Positions 11,088 to 22,379 of a stretch of DNA of 64,000 nucleotides are shown piece by piece. A model generated the notes under the pieces. That model was not told where the DNA came from and made no database searches. It was given only the letters and a program-made list of their open reading frames with translations. Every line of letters starts with the position of its first letter. The first letter of the stretch is position 1. Origin of the DNA: Halictus rubicundus. Its lineage: Eukaryota > Arthropoda > Insecta > Hymenoptera > Halictidae. Location of the stretch: the NCBI RefSeq assembly GCF_050948215.1, contig NC_135150.1, forward strand, positions 16,285,943 through 16,349,942, given 5' to 3'. The translations under genes and the position numbers were made by a program.

Positions 11088-12133
11088 TTAGCGTGAAACG
11101 TGTTAAATAGTAATTAAATTTGTTTGGCACTATTGACGCCTTGCGCACTGCCTGGGGGCCTAGAATTTGATGTTGACTTCTGAATTAAGTTCATTCACTG
11201 AGTGTTGAGATACAATGAGCTTAACAGGCAGTCGTTGTTCACGTAAATTTTATACGGCATGCGAAAATGAGTAAACATCCTGATGTAATCTGTATTGGGA
11301 AGTGTAGGTAATGAAAGACGAGAACTCTTTTCTATTGTCGCTTACTCGGTGATAATAATAATTGGTACTTCTCAATTTCCTACAATTCTCGATTCACGAT
11401 GCGACTATTGTTGTTCACGTCTTTTATCCCGATTGGAGAATGCAATTTCTTGAACAACAATCGCGTTTTTCATCACTAGCTTATAACAAATAGCTTGTGC
11501 TTCGACAAAGTAAAACAAATTTGAAATTTCATCGTCTCTGCTAAATAGATTTATTTTTTAAAAAAGAAACTGCTGAAAATTTTTTTTTCCATGTCAATTT
11601 CTTAGAGATTATATTTATGTTAATACAATATTTATGCTTATGTATTTGTAATATTTATTTCAGATCATTTTCAAACCACGCGTACTGCTAAATTATTTTA
11701 TTGAAAACGTCTCATTTATTAGAACGACTGACTATACGGAGGATAAAACTGTGTAATTCCGCTGGTCGATACTTTAGGGTGATTTTAATCACAAGGACGA
11801 TGCTCCTCCTCCCTTATTTTGACTGATAGCTCCCCACCATTTGGGGTACATTTAGTCGATTCAGGGTATTATTTTCAGAACCGCGGTTCAAGGCTATATT
11901 GAAAGCAATCGCATATGTATATCATGACTAAAATAACTTCATACCAGTTAAGCCACAGTGTGCTGGTGATACTGGTAGAACATAACAATATACTTTGTTG
12001 CTACTGAACATTCGATCGAAAATTTTTTTCTACCACAACATTCAGAATTTATCAATACTTCTTTCTAGTATTACGATAACAAGTCCGAGTTACAATATTA
12101 AGCACTAATCGCAACAGGTACATATTTATAATA

Positions 12134-12321
12134 ATAACTGGACTTTATGAAAAATAAAAATTGTCTGCATCAATTAGGAGTTACACAAAAATTGATTTCT
12201 TCCCTTAGTAATTTTAATAGGTTCTAAATAATGTATCAGTGATATTAAATTCATTTGATGTTTCTACTATTTTGTGTTCTACTCATTTTTGCCAAAAATA
12301 CATAAAATCCTCAGTCTGATA
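12134..12321. mobile_element. MITE, ACTGCGGAT family, diverged copy
   Basis: Left 'aactggactttatgaaaaat' plus 'aaaaattgtctgcat', right 'acataaaatcctcagtctga'. It matches the family of 60951-61142 with several substitutions in the terminal repeat. Confidence 0.6.
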
Positions 12322-13130
12322 GTAAAATTGTATTTGTTCAGATTTTGTACAATTTTTTATGTACTTCAGCAGAGAAGTTCATTAAAAATTTCTTGCAAGA
12401 GCATTTTTATAATTTCAATCACTCTGAAAGAGAAAATCAGAAATTATTAATGAAATTTAATAAGATTCTCAGTATCTGTATTATATCGAAAAGAGTCTTA
12501 AAAATATCTTTTTAAACAGTAACCCCACAAGATATTTCTAGGTTATGTTACCGAGAGTGGCGTCCTGATACGCGACTGAAATGGTTATTGCCATGGAAAT
12601 ACCATACTTGCCAAGAACTCTTAAAATCATAAACTTTTAAAAACTATCATTACAGGAACATTAACTTCAACATACAATTTCTCCACTTACATTCTTCATT
12701 TATCAAATGCAGGTGTTCAGAATTGAATCTCGAAATGAACAGTACCCGAATGCATTTAAAAAAAAATCTATTTCTCACGTCGACTTTTCGATTTCGATCG
12801 AATACTTTTCAATTATCGGCTCAATGGCAGCCCGTCGTCGCGAAAATTCCATTTTGGGAATAGTGATCTTTGAACTTGTAGGGAGGAAGTAGTTCGCCTA
12901 ACGCGGGAAACTGGGTCAGCCCCAATGAGTCAAGTGTGCCGTGCCACTGTCGTTTCTTTCCCTTTCGTACACAACAATACATACGGCGGTTCGCTGAATT
13001 GCGGTGCAATCGGTGAAACATTGATTCCACGGAAGAAGGAACCAGGAAATGAAAACTACACAACGAATTTGTTGCATAAACAACGCACAAAACCGAGCAC
13101 GACTCACTGCAAATCGCATGCCCACCCTCG

Positions 13131-14446
13131 CATAGTGTCGCGAACGGCCATTTTAGGTGGAAAAAAGTCATGTCAGAAAATAGATAGAACATTCATATAT
13201 TCTTCTTTCGAAATGTTTACTGAGCCTAATACCGATATAAGTATCGAAATCAATACGCGAAAACTCCGAACAGTAATACGGCGAAATCGTACGTTTATAT
13301 TTGTTCTAAAGAAAATGATGTCAGAGCAATAAATATGAATCTTTAAGCTTCTATGCACGATATTCTATATTAACATAAGTAAATATTTACATTGATGTTC
13401 ACAAAGTTCGTTGATAAAGTCCTTTACGATAGTTTTTAGAGATTTTTTAAGTACCTGTTTTCTATGCCGGTTACTTGACTTTAATAGAGCAGAACTAGAA
13501 AGTCTCAAAAGATCCCATCTTGAAATTTTTATTGCATTAAGTTGAAACTATATAGAAGGGATTCTGACAAATATCAGCTGCAAAAATCTGCTAACTTGCC
13601 TGTCACCATTTTTTTAAATCTTTGTAACACCGTACGGTGGACCGAATGGGCATTCTAGGGAAGCAGGAGGAAGTAGCTTCACAAATGATAGTAACACGGC
13701 TAGAAGTTTCTTCAAAAACTTTACAAAAACTTCGAAAGTAACAAGCATTAATAAGGAACTTCTTGAACGATTTTTTTATATCTTATCTGCTCTTTCTTCA
13801 GATCACAACATTAATTTTCTAAATTTCGAGGAATTTGTTTGCGAAACAAAAGATTTATATTTAAATTTATATCCTTGGTTTTACATGCCCGTTACAGTGC
13901 ACAAATTATTATTTCATAGTGAAGAAATAAGTAAATCATGCCTATTGCCAATTGGCATGATGTCTGAAGAGGCTCAAGAAGCTCGCAACAAAGACATAAG
14001 AAGGAAGAATTCGCGTGTATCTACAAACTACGACTTAATAGCAATGCTGTTAATTACTTCTGATCCCATCATAAATTATTATAGGGTGATACCGCAAAAA
14101 AATACAAATTCGCTACCGAAAGGTGTGTTAGATCTATTTTTAACAAAAACTTCCGTCAATACCATAAGTAACTTAGTTGACAGCGACAGCGATATTAGCG
14201 AATAATTATTTTTATATTGTTATATTTAGATATTATTGTTGTAGTTATTTAATATTCTATTTTTTATTTATTTTTATATTTGTTTCTATAATTTATGTAA
14301 TATTTTTCAATATAAATATTATTTTTAAGGGTTCTACATATGTTGAATCTCATTTCATAACCTAACAGAAAATTTCAATCGGTTTGAAGAAGCATGAAGC
14401 GATCTATGATTTTTTTCCACCTAGAATGGCCATTCGCGACACTGTG
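13131..14446 (+). mobile_element. Transib-like DNA transposon (internally deleted)
   Basis: Inverted repeats of about 41 bp, left CATAGTGTCGCGAACGGCCA, right complement CACAGTGTCGCGAATGGCCA, both continuing into 'tt(t/c)taggtggaaaaaa(g/a)tcat'. A 5-bp target duplication CCTCG flanks the element (13126-13130 and 14447-14451). CACAGTG-type ends with 5-bp GC-rich target duplications are the known signature of Transib, the family related to RAG1. At 1316 bp it is shorter than typical autonomous members and has lost the N-terminal coding region; the transposase remnant is listed separately. Confidence 0.75.
13621..14205 (+). pseudogene. Transib-type transposase, C-terminal fragment
   Basis: An open stretch of about 190 codons from after a stop near 13616 to TAA at 14203-14205. 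It includes G..TNDSNTARSFFKNF, EFVCETKDLYLNLYPWFYMP, TVHKLLFHSEEI, LPIGMMSEEAQEARNKDIRR and ITSDPIINYY. The TVHK..H and LPIG.(L/M)SEEA.EARNK blocks recur in arthropod transposase C-termini that I associate with Transib, the group sharing ancestry with the RAG1 core. It has no plausible start and lacks the first part of the catalytic core, so it is inactive. The family name rests mainly on the element's ends and target duplication. Confidence 0.65.
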
Positions 14447-16145
14447 CCTCGGTTAAAATAAACGGAAAACTTCTTTTGGCACTGAATGTCTTAAAAATAG
14501 CAGAAAAATGTTAGTGAGCCTGATATAAAGGTCAGATTTATTTTTGCGTTGACGTGTGTGCGCATTACAACTGCATAGAATGCATTCCTCTTACTCGTTC
14601 GATATTTTTCTAGTTTCGAGTTCCTTATTTAGAAAATGCGATCGCACAATTTCAGTGATAACGTGTTCGATATAGTAAATCTAATTGCGATCAAGGGGAG
14701 TCAAAATACTTACCATATTGTTACACGAACCAACGAAAGTCTCGGTAAACTCGGCCTGTTAAATAAAATAAACATAAAATACTTTCAGTTTTCCTGTATC
14801 TTTGCGTCGCTGTACAGGCTGACTCTCAAGCCTGCAGTAAATTCGCAGTCCTGGTGCAGTTTAGACTGACACGGTCGCCGGAGCGTTAAAGGAGTAACCA
14901 CAGATAAATATAAATGATAAACGTGCGCTCGAAGGCTCGTATTTCATTGGACGCATAACTTGAATTTTACGGAGATTTTACGGGCGCTCTGACAGTCGAA
15001 TGGCTCAGAACTTCGGATCACCTGATGCACTTGGCCGGGTCCTAAAAGCGCCATCTTAGCGACCTTTCTCCTTTTTGGCCGGCTCTACGGACGTACGTAC
15101 GTTCTAATACCCAAACACTTCGTATGCCAAAGGTAGGATCACGTGACACCCTGCGAGACCTGTGGCGGAGCGTCCTAAAAAACCGAAGGGTCGCGTGAAA
15201 GTGCAAAAGGGTCTTGCCAGGGTTTTCTTATCGAACACGGCTAATAACCTAACCCAGACCCGGCGCATTCGGCCACGGCAATCGCTCCCGTTGCATACTG
15301 ATCTCTCGAGCCCTCGAGCACGAAACCACGTGCGATTCAATCAGGACTATCGGTCAGGACAGGTGTTTTTCGCGTGGTATCTGGGTCGGGGAGTATTGAC
15401 CTCGCGTACAAATATAGCCGGTCGTACACGTAATGTTCCCGGCAAAAACACTTTTCAGCCCTCTCGTTTCCGAACTTTTCGCCGACCGTCTCTCCGTCCT
15501 CTATCCTCGGTTCGCCGTCTCCGTTCTCCCGAGGGAGGTGGTCGTTCCCGCGAATGCGCGCCTCGGTAATAAAGGAAGAGTCTCTGCCCGCCCGCCGTAC
15601 GCACGAAAATAGGTGCGATGATATCAGATTTGAGATCCCCGGCCTCATTAGAAGCGACACGCACACAGCTCCTCTTTCTTTCCCTTTCTTTTGAGCAACT
15701 AGCCCCCCCCCCCCGCCTGGTTCATCTGATCTACGATCATTCGTTTTAAACGGGGTTGCAACACACCACCAACTCGTCCGGGGTGACCTCGACCCGAATT
15801 TTACCGATGGAATCGAACATAGGGTGCAGTAAATATGTGGATGACATTCGAACGCGATACCGTCGGTCTCCAAGTTTTCCCGAGGAAATAAGTCAACGGG
15901 TTCCCGCGAAAGAAATCGGGGGAGAGCTGCCAATACCGTGTACTTAACGAATTTTGGGTCCTCGGGGGAAGTTCGGCACGCCTCTCTCAGATGTATATAG
16001 GTCAAATGATTCCGAGACAGTAATCTATTTGCAATGACCCGTTAACACGTTCGCACCGGGTGACGCATATATGCGTTTTTAGATTCTTCAAACTTCTGCC
16101 TTCAAGTAAACGGATAAACCGTTATAAATGGTCCAATATGTTGTA

Positions 16146-16341
16146 ATTAGATTTATATGCAAAATCAAAATTTTCTGCATTCGTTACAGCATGCTGGAAC
16201 AGCATACACAGTTTGCTCTTTCCTTAATTATTTTGTTAAGTTGGAAGTAATGGAACAATACTCTTAGATTGTTGGAATATTTTTTACTATTCTTCTTTTG
16301 ATCTTTTTTGACATAAATGCGTAAAATCCGAAGTCCTAGTT
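16146..16341. mobile_element. MITE, ACTGCGGAT family, diverged copy
   Basis: Left 'attagatttatatgcaaaatc' followed by 'aaaattttctgcat', right 'cataaatgcgtaaaatccga' then 'agtccta'. The order and internal motifs are as in the 60.9-kb copy, with a decayed terminus. Confidence 0.6.
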
Positions 16342-16468
16342 ACAATTGGTGTTTCAAGAGTTAGACATATTAGTCGGTTAAAAAGTTGCATTACCTTAAA
16401 ATGACATTTTGCGAAGTGTCGATAATGACAAGATTAATTATCCGGTTAATTTATTTTCCTAGTATACA

Positions 16469-16477
16469 GAGGAAGAT

Positions 16478-16513
<36 letters not shown>

Positions 16514-16515
16514 GA
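16469..16515 (+). repeat. (GA)n microsatellite
   Basis: GAGA tract of about 45 bp with minor interruptions. Confidence 0.9.
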
Positions 16516-17828
16516 GAGTTTGTTGACATGCGTGTTACTTTTTACAGTCTTTGCGCAAGCGTCCATTGAAACGATACTCGCGGCACAGGATAGTTAAAAG
16601 TTAGGCTCGTAAACGCAAATGCACAAGTCACCAGGAACCAATATATTTTGAAACGTGATGAATGATCGCAACGTTCTACCAATCCGAAAATTAGCACTTT
16701 ATGGCAAATGTCTTTCGTTTAATTAATTTGAGAAATTCGATCTTTCATTTGTTCTGTATTCGAATGTTTATGTATGTAAACGCGTGGCAGATGGTAAAAG
16801 TATAAAAGTATTTGAATGATCGTAAAATATACAAAATTTTAAAAAATACGATAAAAATTGCACTGTGTAATATTCAACTGTTTGTTTTTTTAATTAATTG
16901 AGTTTATTTTTCACACAACAAGAGGATGCATTTGAACAATGAGGAAACTGGCACTGAATAATCGGAAAGTTAAAAAATTGATTTGTTCGAAGATATTTTC
17001 TGAAAACGATAATACTATAAATTCACCACCATAGCTTGTGAAAATTATTTATCAATGTACAGACGGAGCCCGTCTAAAGTATTTCAAGTTTTCCCGTGAA
17101 CATTTTATGAGGTCAGCGGTGTAATAAATACTAGCACCAGAAGCTAGAATTCTGATTCTTAGAGGAAACAATGGAGATGGATCTTTTTTGCCGTATATTT
17201 ATAGCCGCATAATCCACCTATAGGTTGAACCTAGCACGCTTCTCGCGAAGAAGCGTCTATTGTTTCCTAATGAATATTCAAACAGCTGCTCTAGAATCCT
17301 TATTTTCGCGGAAGGGGGAAAAAAACTTGAATTTATTAGCGGCTCCAAATTTGTTAACATCGGACGCTTCGTGAATTATTGCATGCTTTAAAATATCGCA
17401 AGCGTTACTAACACGTACGAGGAAAGTGTGTGACTGGTCATTTTCTGGCGAGTGTAGGTACTAAACTGCACATGTGCCAACAATATTTAATAATCACCGA
17501 GATTATACGATCAAATATTTGCTACAAATATGTCTTTATTGATATTTTATCAAAAAAATGCTGTCCACTTTTATGCACTTACATTAACATATTCATTGAT
17601 CCCGATCCAATTAAAACAATTTTCGACCCGGTCGGGTACCCGAAATTTTTGGGGTCACCTGTAATGTGTACAGTACTAGTTTTTATACTTAACACGCTGA
17701 ATGCCGTGCGAATTTTGTGCGCTTATTTTTTTTCACAATTTATTCGTTCTGAAATAAACTAAATTATAGTGTAAAGAGTAAACTGCATTATCAAGTAGCT
17801 AATAATAATTACTAATAACTCTGATCGC

Positions 17829-18230
17829 TTAGGGTTAGGGACCGAATTACTGTGCCTATATTAATTATACTTATTTTTAAAGCATAATGAATATTAGAAA
17901 ATAGTAATTAAATTTGTTTCCTTAACACTAAACCTACCACGGTCAAAATTACCAGTTTTCTATTACACAATTATTGACATTATAAAAACGTTTTCATAGG
18001 AAATTACTGAATTGGCTTATTCATTTAAGCACATATTACAATAGTCATCGGACAAAGTTTAAATAAATACAATCTTCTCCCTCCTATAAGACGTTTCACT
18101 TACATGTTCTATGCTTGGTAGGTTACAACCAGTTAATATACGTGTTATATATCTCTTTTTTAATATTCATTATGCTTTAAAAATAAGGGTCATTAATGTA
18201 GGCACAGTAATTGGGTCTCTTATCATGTAC
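17829..18230. mobile_element. MITE, CAATTAC family, copy 4, split by a nested insertion
   Basis: The left half (17829-17900) reads 'tagggttagggaccgaatta' then 'ctgtgcc' with the 'agcataatgaatatt' motif. The right half (about 18145-18230) reads 'ctcttttttaatattcatta' through 'aggcacagtaattgggtct'. They are separated by about 240 bp that mostly corresponds to the TTAA-flanked element at 17922-18136. Confidence 0.7.
17922..18136. mobile_element. TTAA-flanked MITE, TTAACACTRAACC family, copy 2 (nested)
   Basis: Left TTAACACTAAACCTACCACG, right complement TTAACTGGTTGTAACCTACC. TTAA is present at both ends (17922-17925, 18133-18136). Inserted in a CAATTAC-family MITE, so that family is older at this site. 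Confidence 0.65.
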
Positions 18231-18233
18231 TCA

Positions 18234-18481
18234 GGCCTGCTCAACAATGCAAAACTTCTCCTCTTCGCCTGCTCGGTGTCAGTCCCCCCCACCACTCCGT
18301 CTTTTCCTTCGGCACGAGGTCCACGACCACTATACCGGCAGGTTATTCACTAATACTACGTATTCATGTACATGTACATGCCGAAGGAAGAGTCGGAGTG
18401 GACATGGTGGAGACCGACTCGCAGAGCGGGCGAAGAGGAGAAGCAGCCACATCCGTTCCGCGAGCCATTGTTGAGCAGGCC
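18234..18481. mobile_element. Large imperfect inverted repeat (248 bp) just upstream of the Shab first coding exon
   Basis: The ends are a perfect 16-bp inverted repeat, GGCCTGCTCAACAATG. The arms continue pairing through 'cttctcctcttcgcc(t/c)gctc' and 'tc(t/c)tccttcggca'. The central part carries a CATGTACATGTACATG stretch. It would fold as a hairpin ending about 200 bp before the acceptor at 18682. Probably a MITE; no target duplication was identified. Confidence 0.7.
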
Positions 18482-18685
18482 AGACTACACGAATGAAACA
18501 ACCAAGCCTGTACGAAGCATTCAAAATTCAAAACAATTCAAACAATTCAAAAAGACCACCGTGGCAGTCGACGCGAAAATATACGCCCGAATGATGTGTT
18601 CAATAATCGTATTCACAATTGAGATCGAATATTTTCAATTAGCAAAGCTAATTCTAACGGTTCGGGTGCGGCTGTGTTTCAGATT

Positions 18686-18727
18686 ATGGCGCGGTTAAGC
18701 CGGGCCAACGCGAGAGGACAGACGTAG
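18686..18727 (+). other. Upstream ORF 1 in Shab leader (13 codons)
   Basis: ATG three bases into the exon encodes MARLSRANARGQT and ends at TAG 18725-18727. Short and fully upstream of the Shab start. Whether it is translated is unknown. Confidence 0.35.
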
Positions 18728-18733
18728 GCACGG

Positions 18734-19051
18734 ATGAAGCGCAAAAAGGGTAACGAGGACGAGGAGGAGGAGGAAGAAGAAGAAGAAGAAGAAGAAGGAG
18801 AAGAAGAAGCAGAGGAAGAAGAAGAAGCAAAGGAAGAAGAAGCAGAAGACGACGCCGGAAACGAAGAAGAAGAAGAAGAAGAAGTTGCCGTGAATCAGGG
18901 AATCGTCAACGAGAAGCCTCGCGGTCCAAAGACCGAGAGATCGGTTGGAGCAGCCAACAGCGCGGTGCTATTATCATCTTGGCCTGGTGCGTTTGATGCT
19001 AAACAAAAGGCGTCTCGAAGAGGACACAACGCTGGCGGACGGGGAACGTAA
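18734..19051 (+). other. Upstream ORF 2 in Shab leader, poly-Glu, overlaps Shab start
   Basis: A 105-codon ORF starting MKRKKGNEDEEEE, with a long Glu-rich run encoded by the GAA/GAG tract, then VAVNQGIVNEKPRGPKTERS and a basic tail ending at TAA 19049-19051. It overlaps the Shab ATG (18996) by 56 bases in another frame. It is either a regulatory overlapping uORF or, if the assembly has a frameshift, an N-terminal extension of Shab. No homology recognised. Confidence 0.35.
18761..18885 (+). repeat. GAA/GAG trinucleotide repeat
   Basis: Purine-only triplet tract broken by GCA and GAC codons, in the Shab leader. It encodes poly-Glu in the overlapping upstream ORF and is likely length-variable. 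Confidence 0.9.
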
Positions 19052-20081
19052 TGGGAGCGCCGTGGTCACGGGCCCGGTGCTATCGTCGTCGTCCACGTGC
19101 ATGGTGCCATACATCGGCACCGACCAGGGCTTCGTGTTCGAGGGTGGCGGCCCGACGACGCTGCAGTGGGCCGGTGCACCTGTCCCAAGTTGCACCGGTG
19201 CTGGAGGTGGATCCCTCGGAGTCGGTGTCGGCTCGGGGACCATAGGGCCCGGCGGAGGTGTGATCGGACTGGGTGTTAGCATGACCGGAGGCGGAGGTAT
19301 CGCCGTAGTCGGCGGCGGCAAACCCGGCGTGGGTGGAGGGGGAGGTGGAGTAGGAGGCGGTGGAGGAGCGAACAAGGAGGTCCGTTATGCCCCGTTCTCG
19401 ACGACCGTGGGATCCGTCGGTTCGGTCGGGCCGGTGAATCTGCCGCCGCCGCCATTGCCGCCGCCTTTGCCACCGCCGTTGCCGCCGCCGCCACCACCGC
19501 CGCCGCCCCTGCCATTGCAGATGCAACAGCAGCGTGCGTTCTCGAGGTCGATGACGTCCCTGCCGCCCGAGCCGTTCATGATCATGAGATCGAAGGCCCT
19601 GAACCGTCGGGTCTCGATCAACGTTGGCGGTGTGAAGCACGAGGTTCTCTGGCGCACCCTGGAACGGCTCCCGCACACCCGGCTCGGCCGTCTCAAGGAC
19701 TGCAATACCCACGAGGCGATCACCGAGCTCTGCGACGACTACTCGCTGATCGACAACGAGTACTTCTTCGACCGTCACCCGAAGTCGTTCAGCTCGATCC
19801 TCAACTTCTACCGGACCGGCAAGCTACATCTCGTCGACGAAATGTGCGTGCTGGCGTTCAGCGACGACCTCGAGTACTGGGGCGTCGACGAGCTCTACCT
19901 GGAGAGCTGTTGCCAGCACAAGTACCATCAGAGGAAGGAGCACGTGCACGAGGAGATGCGCAAGGAGGCCGAGTCCCTGCGACAGAGGGAGGAGGAGGAG
20001 TTCGGCGAAGGGAAGTGCGCCGAATACCAGAAATGGCTCTGGGACCTGCTCGAGAAACCGACCACCTCGATCGCCGCCAGG
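18996..20081 (+). CDS. Shab: Shab (Kv2 voltage-gated K+ channel), coding exon 1: N-terminus and T1 domain
   Basis: Shab forms tetrameric delayed-rectifier K+ channels in the plasma membrane of neurons and muscle. Start chosen at ATG 18996 (MLNKRRLEEDTTLADGERNG), the first ATG in this frame. Residues 1-200 are low-complexity: Gly/Val-rich, then a poly-Pro block, with KEVRYAPF conserved in fly Shab. The T1 (BTB-like) tetramerisation domain spans about 203-310: RRVSINVGGVKHEVLWRTLE, FFDRHPKSFSSILNFYRTGK, and the zinc-site-type stretch ending CCQHKYHQRK. The exon ends KPTTSIAAR then GTGAGT, phase 0. The family often keeps T1 and the membrane domain on different exons, as here, with 13.3 kb between them. 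Confidence 0.95.
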
Positions 20082-21002
20082 GTGAGTTGCGTCGTCAATG
20101 ATCATCGCGCGACCCATCCACCACAAGCCCCCCCCCCCGGTGTCTTTCCTTGGCTCTCCTTTTTCGTTTTTTAGCGATGTCTCTTTTGTGGAGACCGCGC
20201 GCGCGCCCGGCCTCTCGCTTCCGCGATCTCGCGGCTAAACCGGTGGGAGAAAAATTGGAATAGTATTCTGAGATCGGACTCCGGGACAGCGGAATTTGAA
20301 CTTGAGCCAAAAACACGGGTTGTCGCAACAACGCAGCGTGTCAGTTGGCATTGACGGACCCTCGTACCGGCATCGAGGGTCGACCTTGTTGATCGCGTGT
20401 CTCAAATTCTTTCGATGCCTCATCGTTAAGACCTAGTTTCCTCGGTAACAGGCTCGACGCCGATCGACGATACCCTTTTCTTTCGTTTCTCGCTTTCTTT
20501 TCCCGTTCGATCGTCGCGTTCTCGAATCCTATCGGCGAAACCAAACGATTTTTTACCGGTCGTCGATTCCGGCGGCTTCTGCGAGTCACCCCCCATCGAT
20601 TTCCTCGAAACTTGCGTGCAATTTAGAACAAATGCTCAGGAAACTACCGTATCTCTTTGGTAAAATACTGATGACAGTTCCTAATAATACGAAATAAATG
20701 TAATAGTAAATAAAAGACAATTGCGGCAAACCAAACAAAGGAATTGGCATTTGTTGACACTCTGAGTGCCAGGATCCAGTGGCACGTCCGAAACACTTTG
20801 ACTGGTTATTAAGTAAATCAAATTTGATTAAGATTTACGAGTTGTCAGAATGTCACAGAACTCGTGTTATTGAGTGAGTTGTTTTAATTTTGCGTGACCA
20901 CGAAATTTCCATAAAATTATCTTTCTTTAAACAAAAATGTTGTTAGCAGTTCCTAAGGGATTTTTTAAAAGGTTTGATACGATTTTTGTGAAACTCACCG
21001 GT

Positions 21003-21167
21003 AAACTGCGGATCTTTATACAAAATAAAAATCTTCTACAGTGAGAAATAGAAACCAAATAGAAGCTTCAATTTTTCCGGAAAAATCGTTAAATTCTTTT
21101 GATCTTTCTGCTACTTGAATTTTCACCTGCTCAATGTGCTCGTAAATGCATAAAATCCGCAGCCTAC
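21003..21167. mobile_element. MITE, ACTGCGGAT family
   Basis: Left 'aaactgcggatctttataca' then 'aaataaaaatcttctaca', right 'aaatgcataaaatccgcagc' then 'ctac'. Good match to the family ends; 165 bp. Confidence 0.75.
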
Positions 21168-22262
21168 TCATCAGTCATGCAGGGTTGAAAATAGCTCTCA
21201 AGTTGGGAAAAAAAGCTTTTAGAGTCGGGATCGCTGACTTCATCCATGAAAACAGGCTTTTTAAAAGTGGATTTGCTCGAAACGAAAAAACATTAGAAAA
21301 TATATTACAGTCAACTTTTGACACTATTTTTATACCCCAAACGTAAATAACCTGGCGCCGAAAGAATAGGCATCGAATATTTACGAATTATTTACTACAT
21401 TGCACGCGAGTTTCGACGAAAATAGGGGGGATCTCTTGCATAATTAAGCTCCTTGCGTTTCGTTTTCAGTTCACTCATCTCGCGATCGGTGAAACAATTT
21501 TCGATTTCGTTCTGTTACGGAAGGACTTCTGTATTCTTTTTATTTTGGATTCTTTCCTTTTTTTAGTTTCGAATGTTTCGAGAACTCTCTTTTCTTTACC
21601 GAGAATCGTTCTCGACGAACGACTGACCGATAACTGTTCTCGCGTTCACTTATCGCGCGAGAATCCTGGTGAATCTGTCCACTAATCTACTTTACGATGT
21701 CTCCACGTTTACAGTTCGTACTGGAGCCTCGGTTTGACGAAAGGTATTAACAAAGTTGATAGTAGAAAACATTGGTTCGACGTAGCTCACGTATTAACAT
21801 AGAGAAAGACAAGTAGTGAGAACGTTTGCGACGTATGCGATCTTTTGACATTAATTTTCACTGTAGATCGTTCACTCGGATAGAAAGTCGTCTGATCGGG
21901 TTTGGATCCTGGCTTTTCGTCGTTTTCCCGCTTTTCGGCGCCGGATTTGCGTGAAAAGATGTGTGAACAATAACAAGAAATAATCAGTACATGTTTTTAC
22001 GTAGTGTTTAACAGCACATTATGCGTGTTTGTGGTCAATATTTGTTGAAAAGAGAGGAACGGGAGAAAATCGTGGTAAATTCGATCGAGACACACAACAA
22101 AATCTTTCTTTTCTATCTCCGAAGAAATTGGTATTGAAAATTGTTCGCTGTTGGGCTTGATAGAAGAAAACTGAATATAATCACATAATTTCCAAAGACG
22201 ATTCTATCTAGACGAATTTATTTCGTGAAATAAGAAATTAAAATAAGATCGGTAAATGATCG

Positions 22263-22379
22263 GTTATGTTTACACTCCTCGGCGGAGTATACCCCGCGGT
22301 ATACCCCGCGGTAGTGGGGATTATTCCGCGACGTTTATCATCCAGGCCTTGGCGACGTATATATACAGAAAAATCACTG
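22263..22379. mobile_element. CAGTG-ended TA-type MITE, left-truncated copy
   Basis: Shares 'gttatgttta(c/t)actc' and 'tataccccgcggtagtgggg' followed by 'ttccgcgacgtttatcatcc' with 57182-57375. The right end 'cagaaaaatcactg' is followed by TA. The left terminal repeat is missing. The segment 'tataccccgcgg' is tandemly doubled here. Confidence 0.75.

Larger units (their letters stand above)
5564..18682 (+). other. Putative Shab 5' intron (about 13 kb), transposon-rich
   Basis: No host coding exon could be supported here. The content is mostly MITEs and transposon remnants listed separately, plus simple repeats. GC-rich unannotated blocks occur at about 10.25-10.85 kb and 15.0-15.95 kb; either could be a promoter or CpG-rich regulatory element, but nothing specific is seen. 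The remainder is ordinary AT-rich intronic or intergenic sequence. Confidence 0.4.
18683..18995 (+). promoter_or_regulatory. Shab: Shab 5' UTR part of first coding exon
   Basis: The acceptor GGCTGTGTTTCAG ends at 18682. The 313 bases before the chosen Shab start hold two upstream ATGs in good reading frames (listed separately) and an uninterrupted purine GAA/GAG tract (about 18761-18885). This leader would be expected to reduce initiation at the Shab ATG. If the exon also belongs to an upstream coding isoform, part of it may be translated. Confidence 0.5.

Noticed and set aside
12925..13332. Open frame crossing the left end of the Transib-like element
   Set aside because: It spans the transposon boundary and shows no family resemblance, so it is a chance frame.
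15162..16005. Overlapping open frames on both strands in a GC-rich region
   Set aside because: Arg/Pro-rich translations with no motifs, typical of GC-rich noncoding DNA. A promoter or CpG island is possible but unproven.
16042..16080. TTAACACGTTCGCACC start followed by GACGCATATATGCG, like a TTAA MITE left end
   Set aside because: No right partner found; similar lone ends at 17690 and 54569 were also left out.
18974..19778. Several long antisense and shifted frames over the Shab first exon
   Set aside because: Shadows of the Gly/Pro-rich Shab coding sequence.
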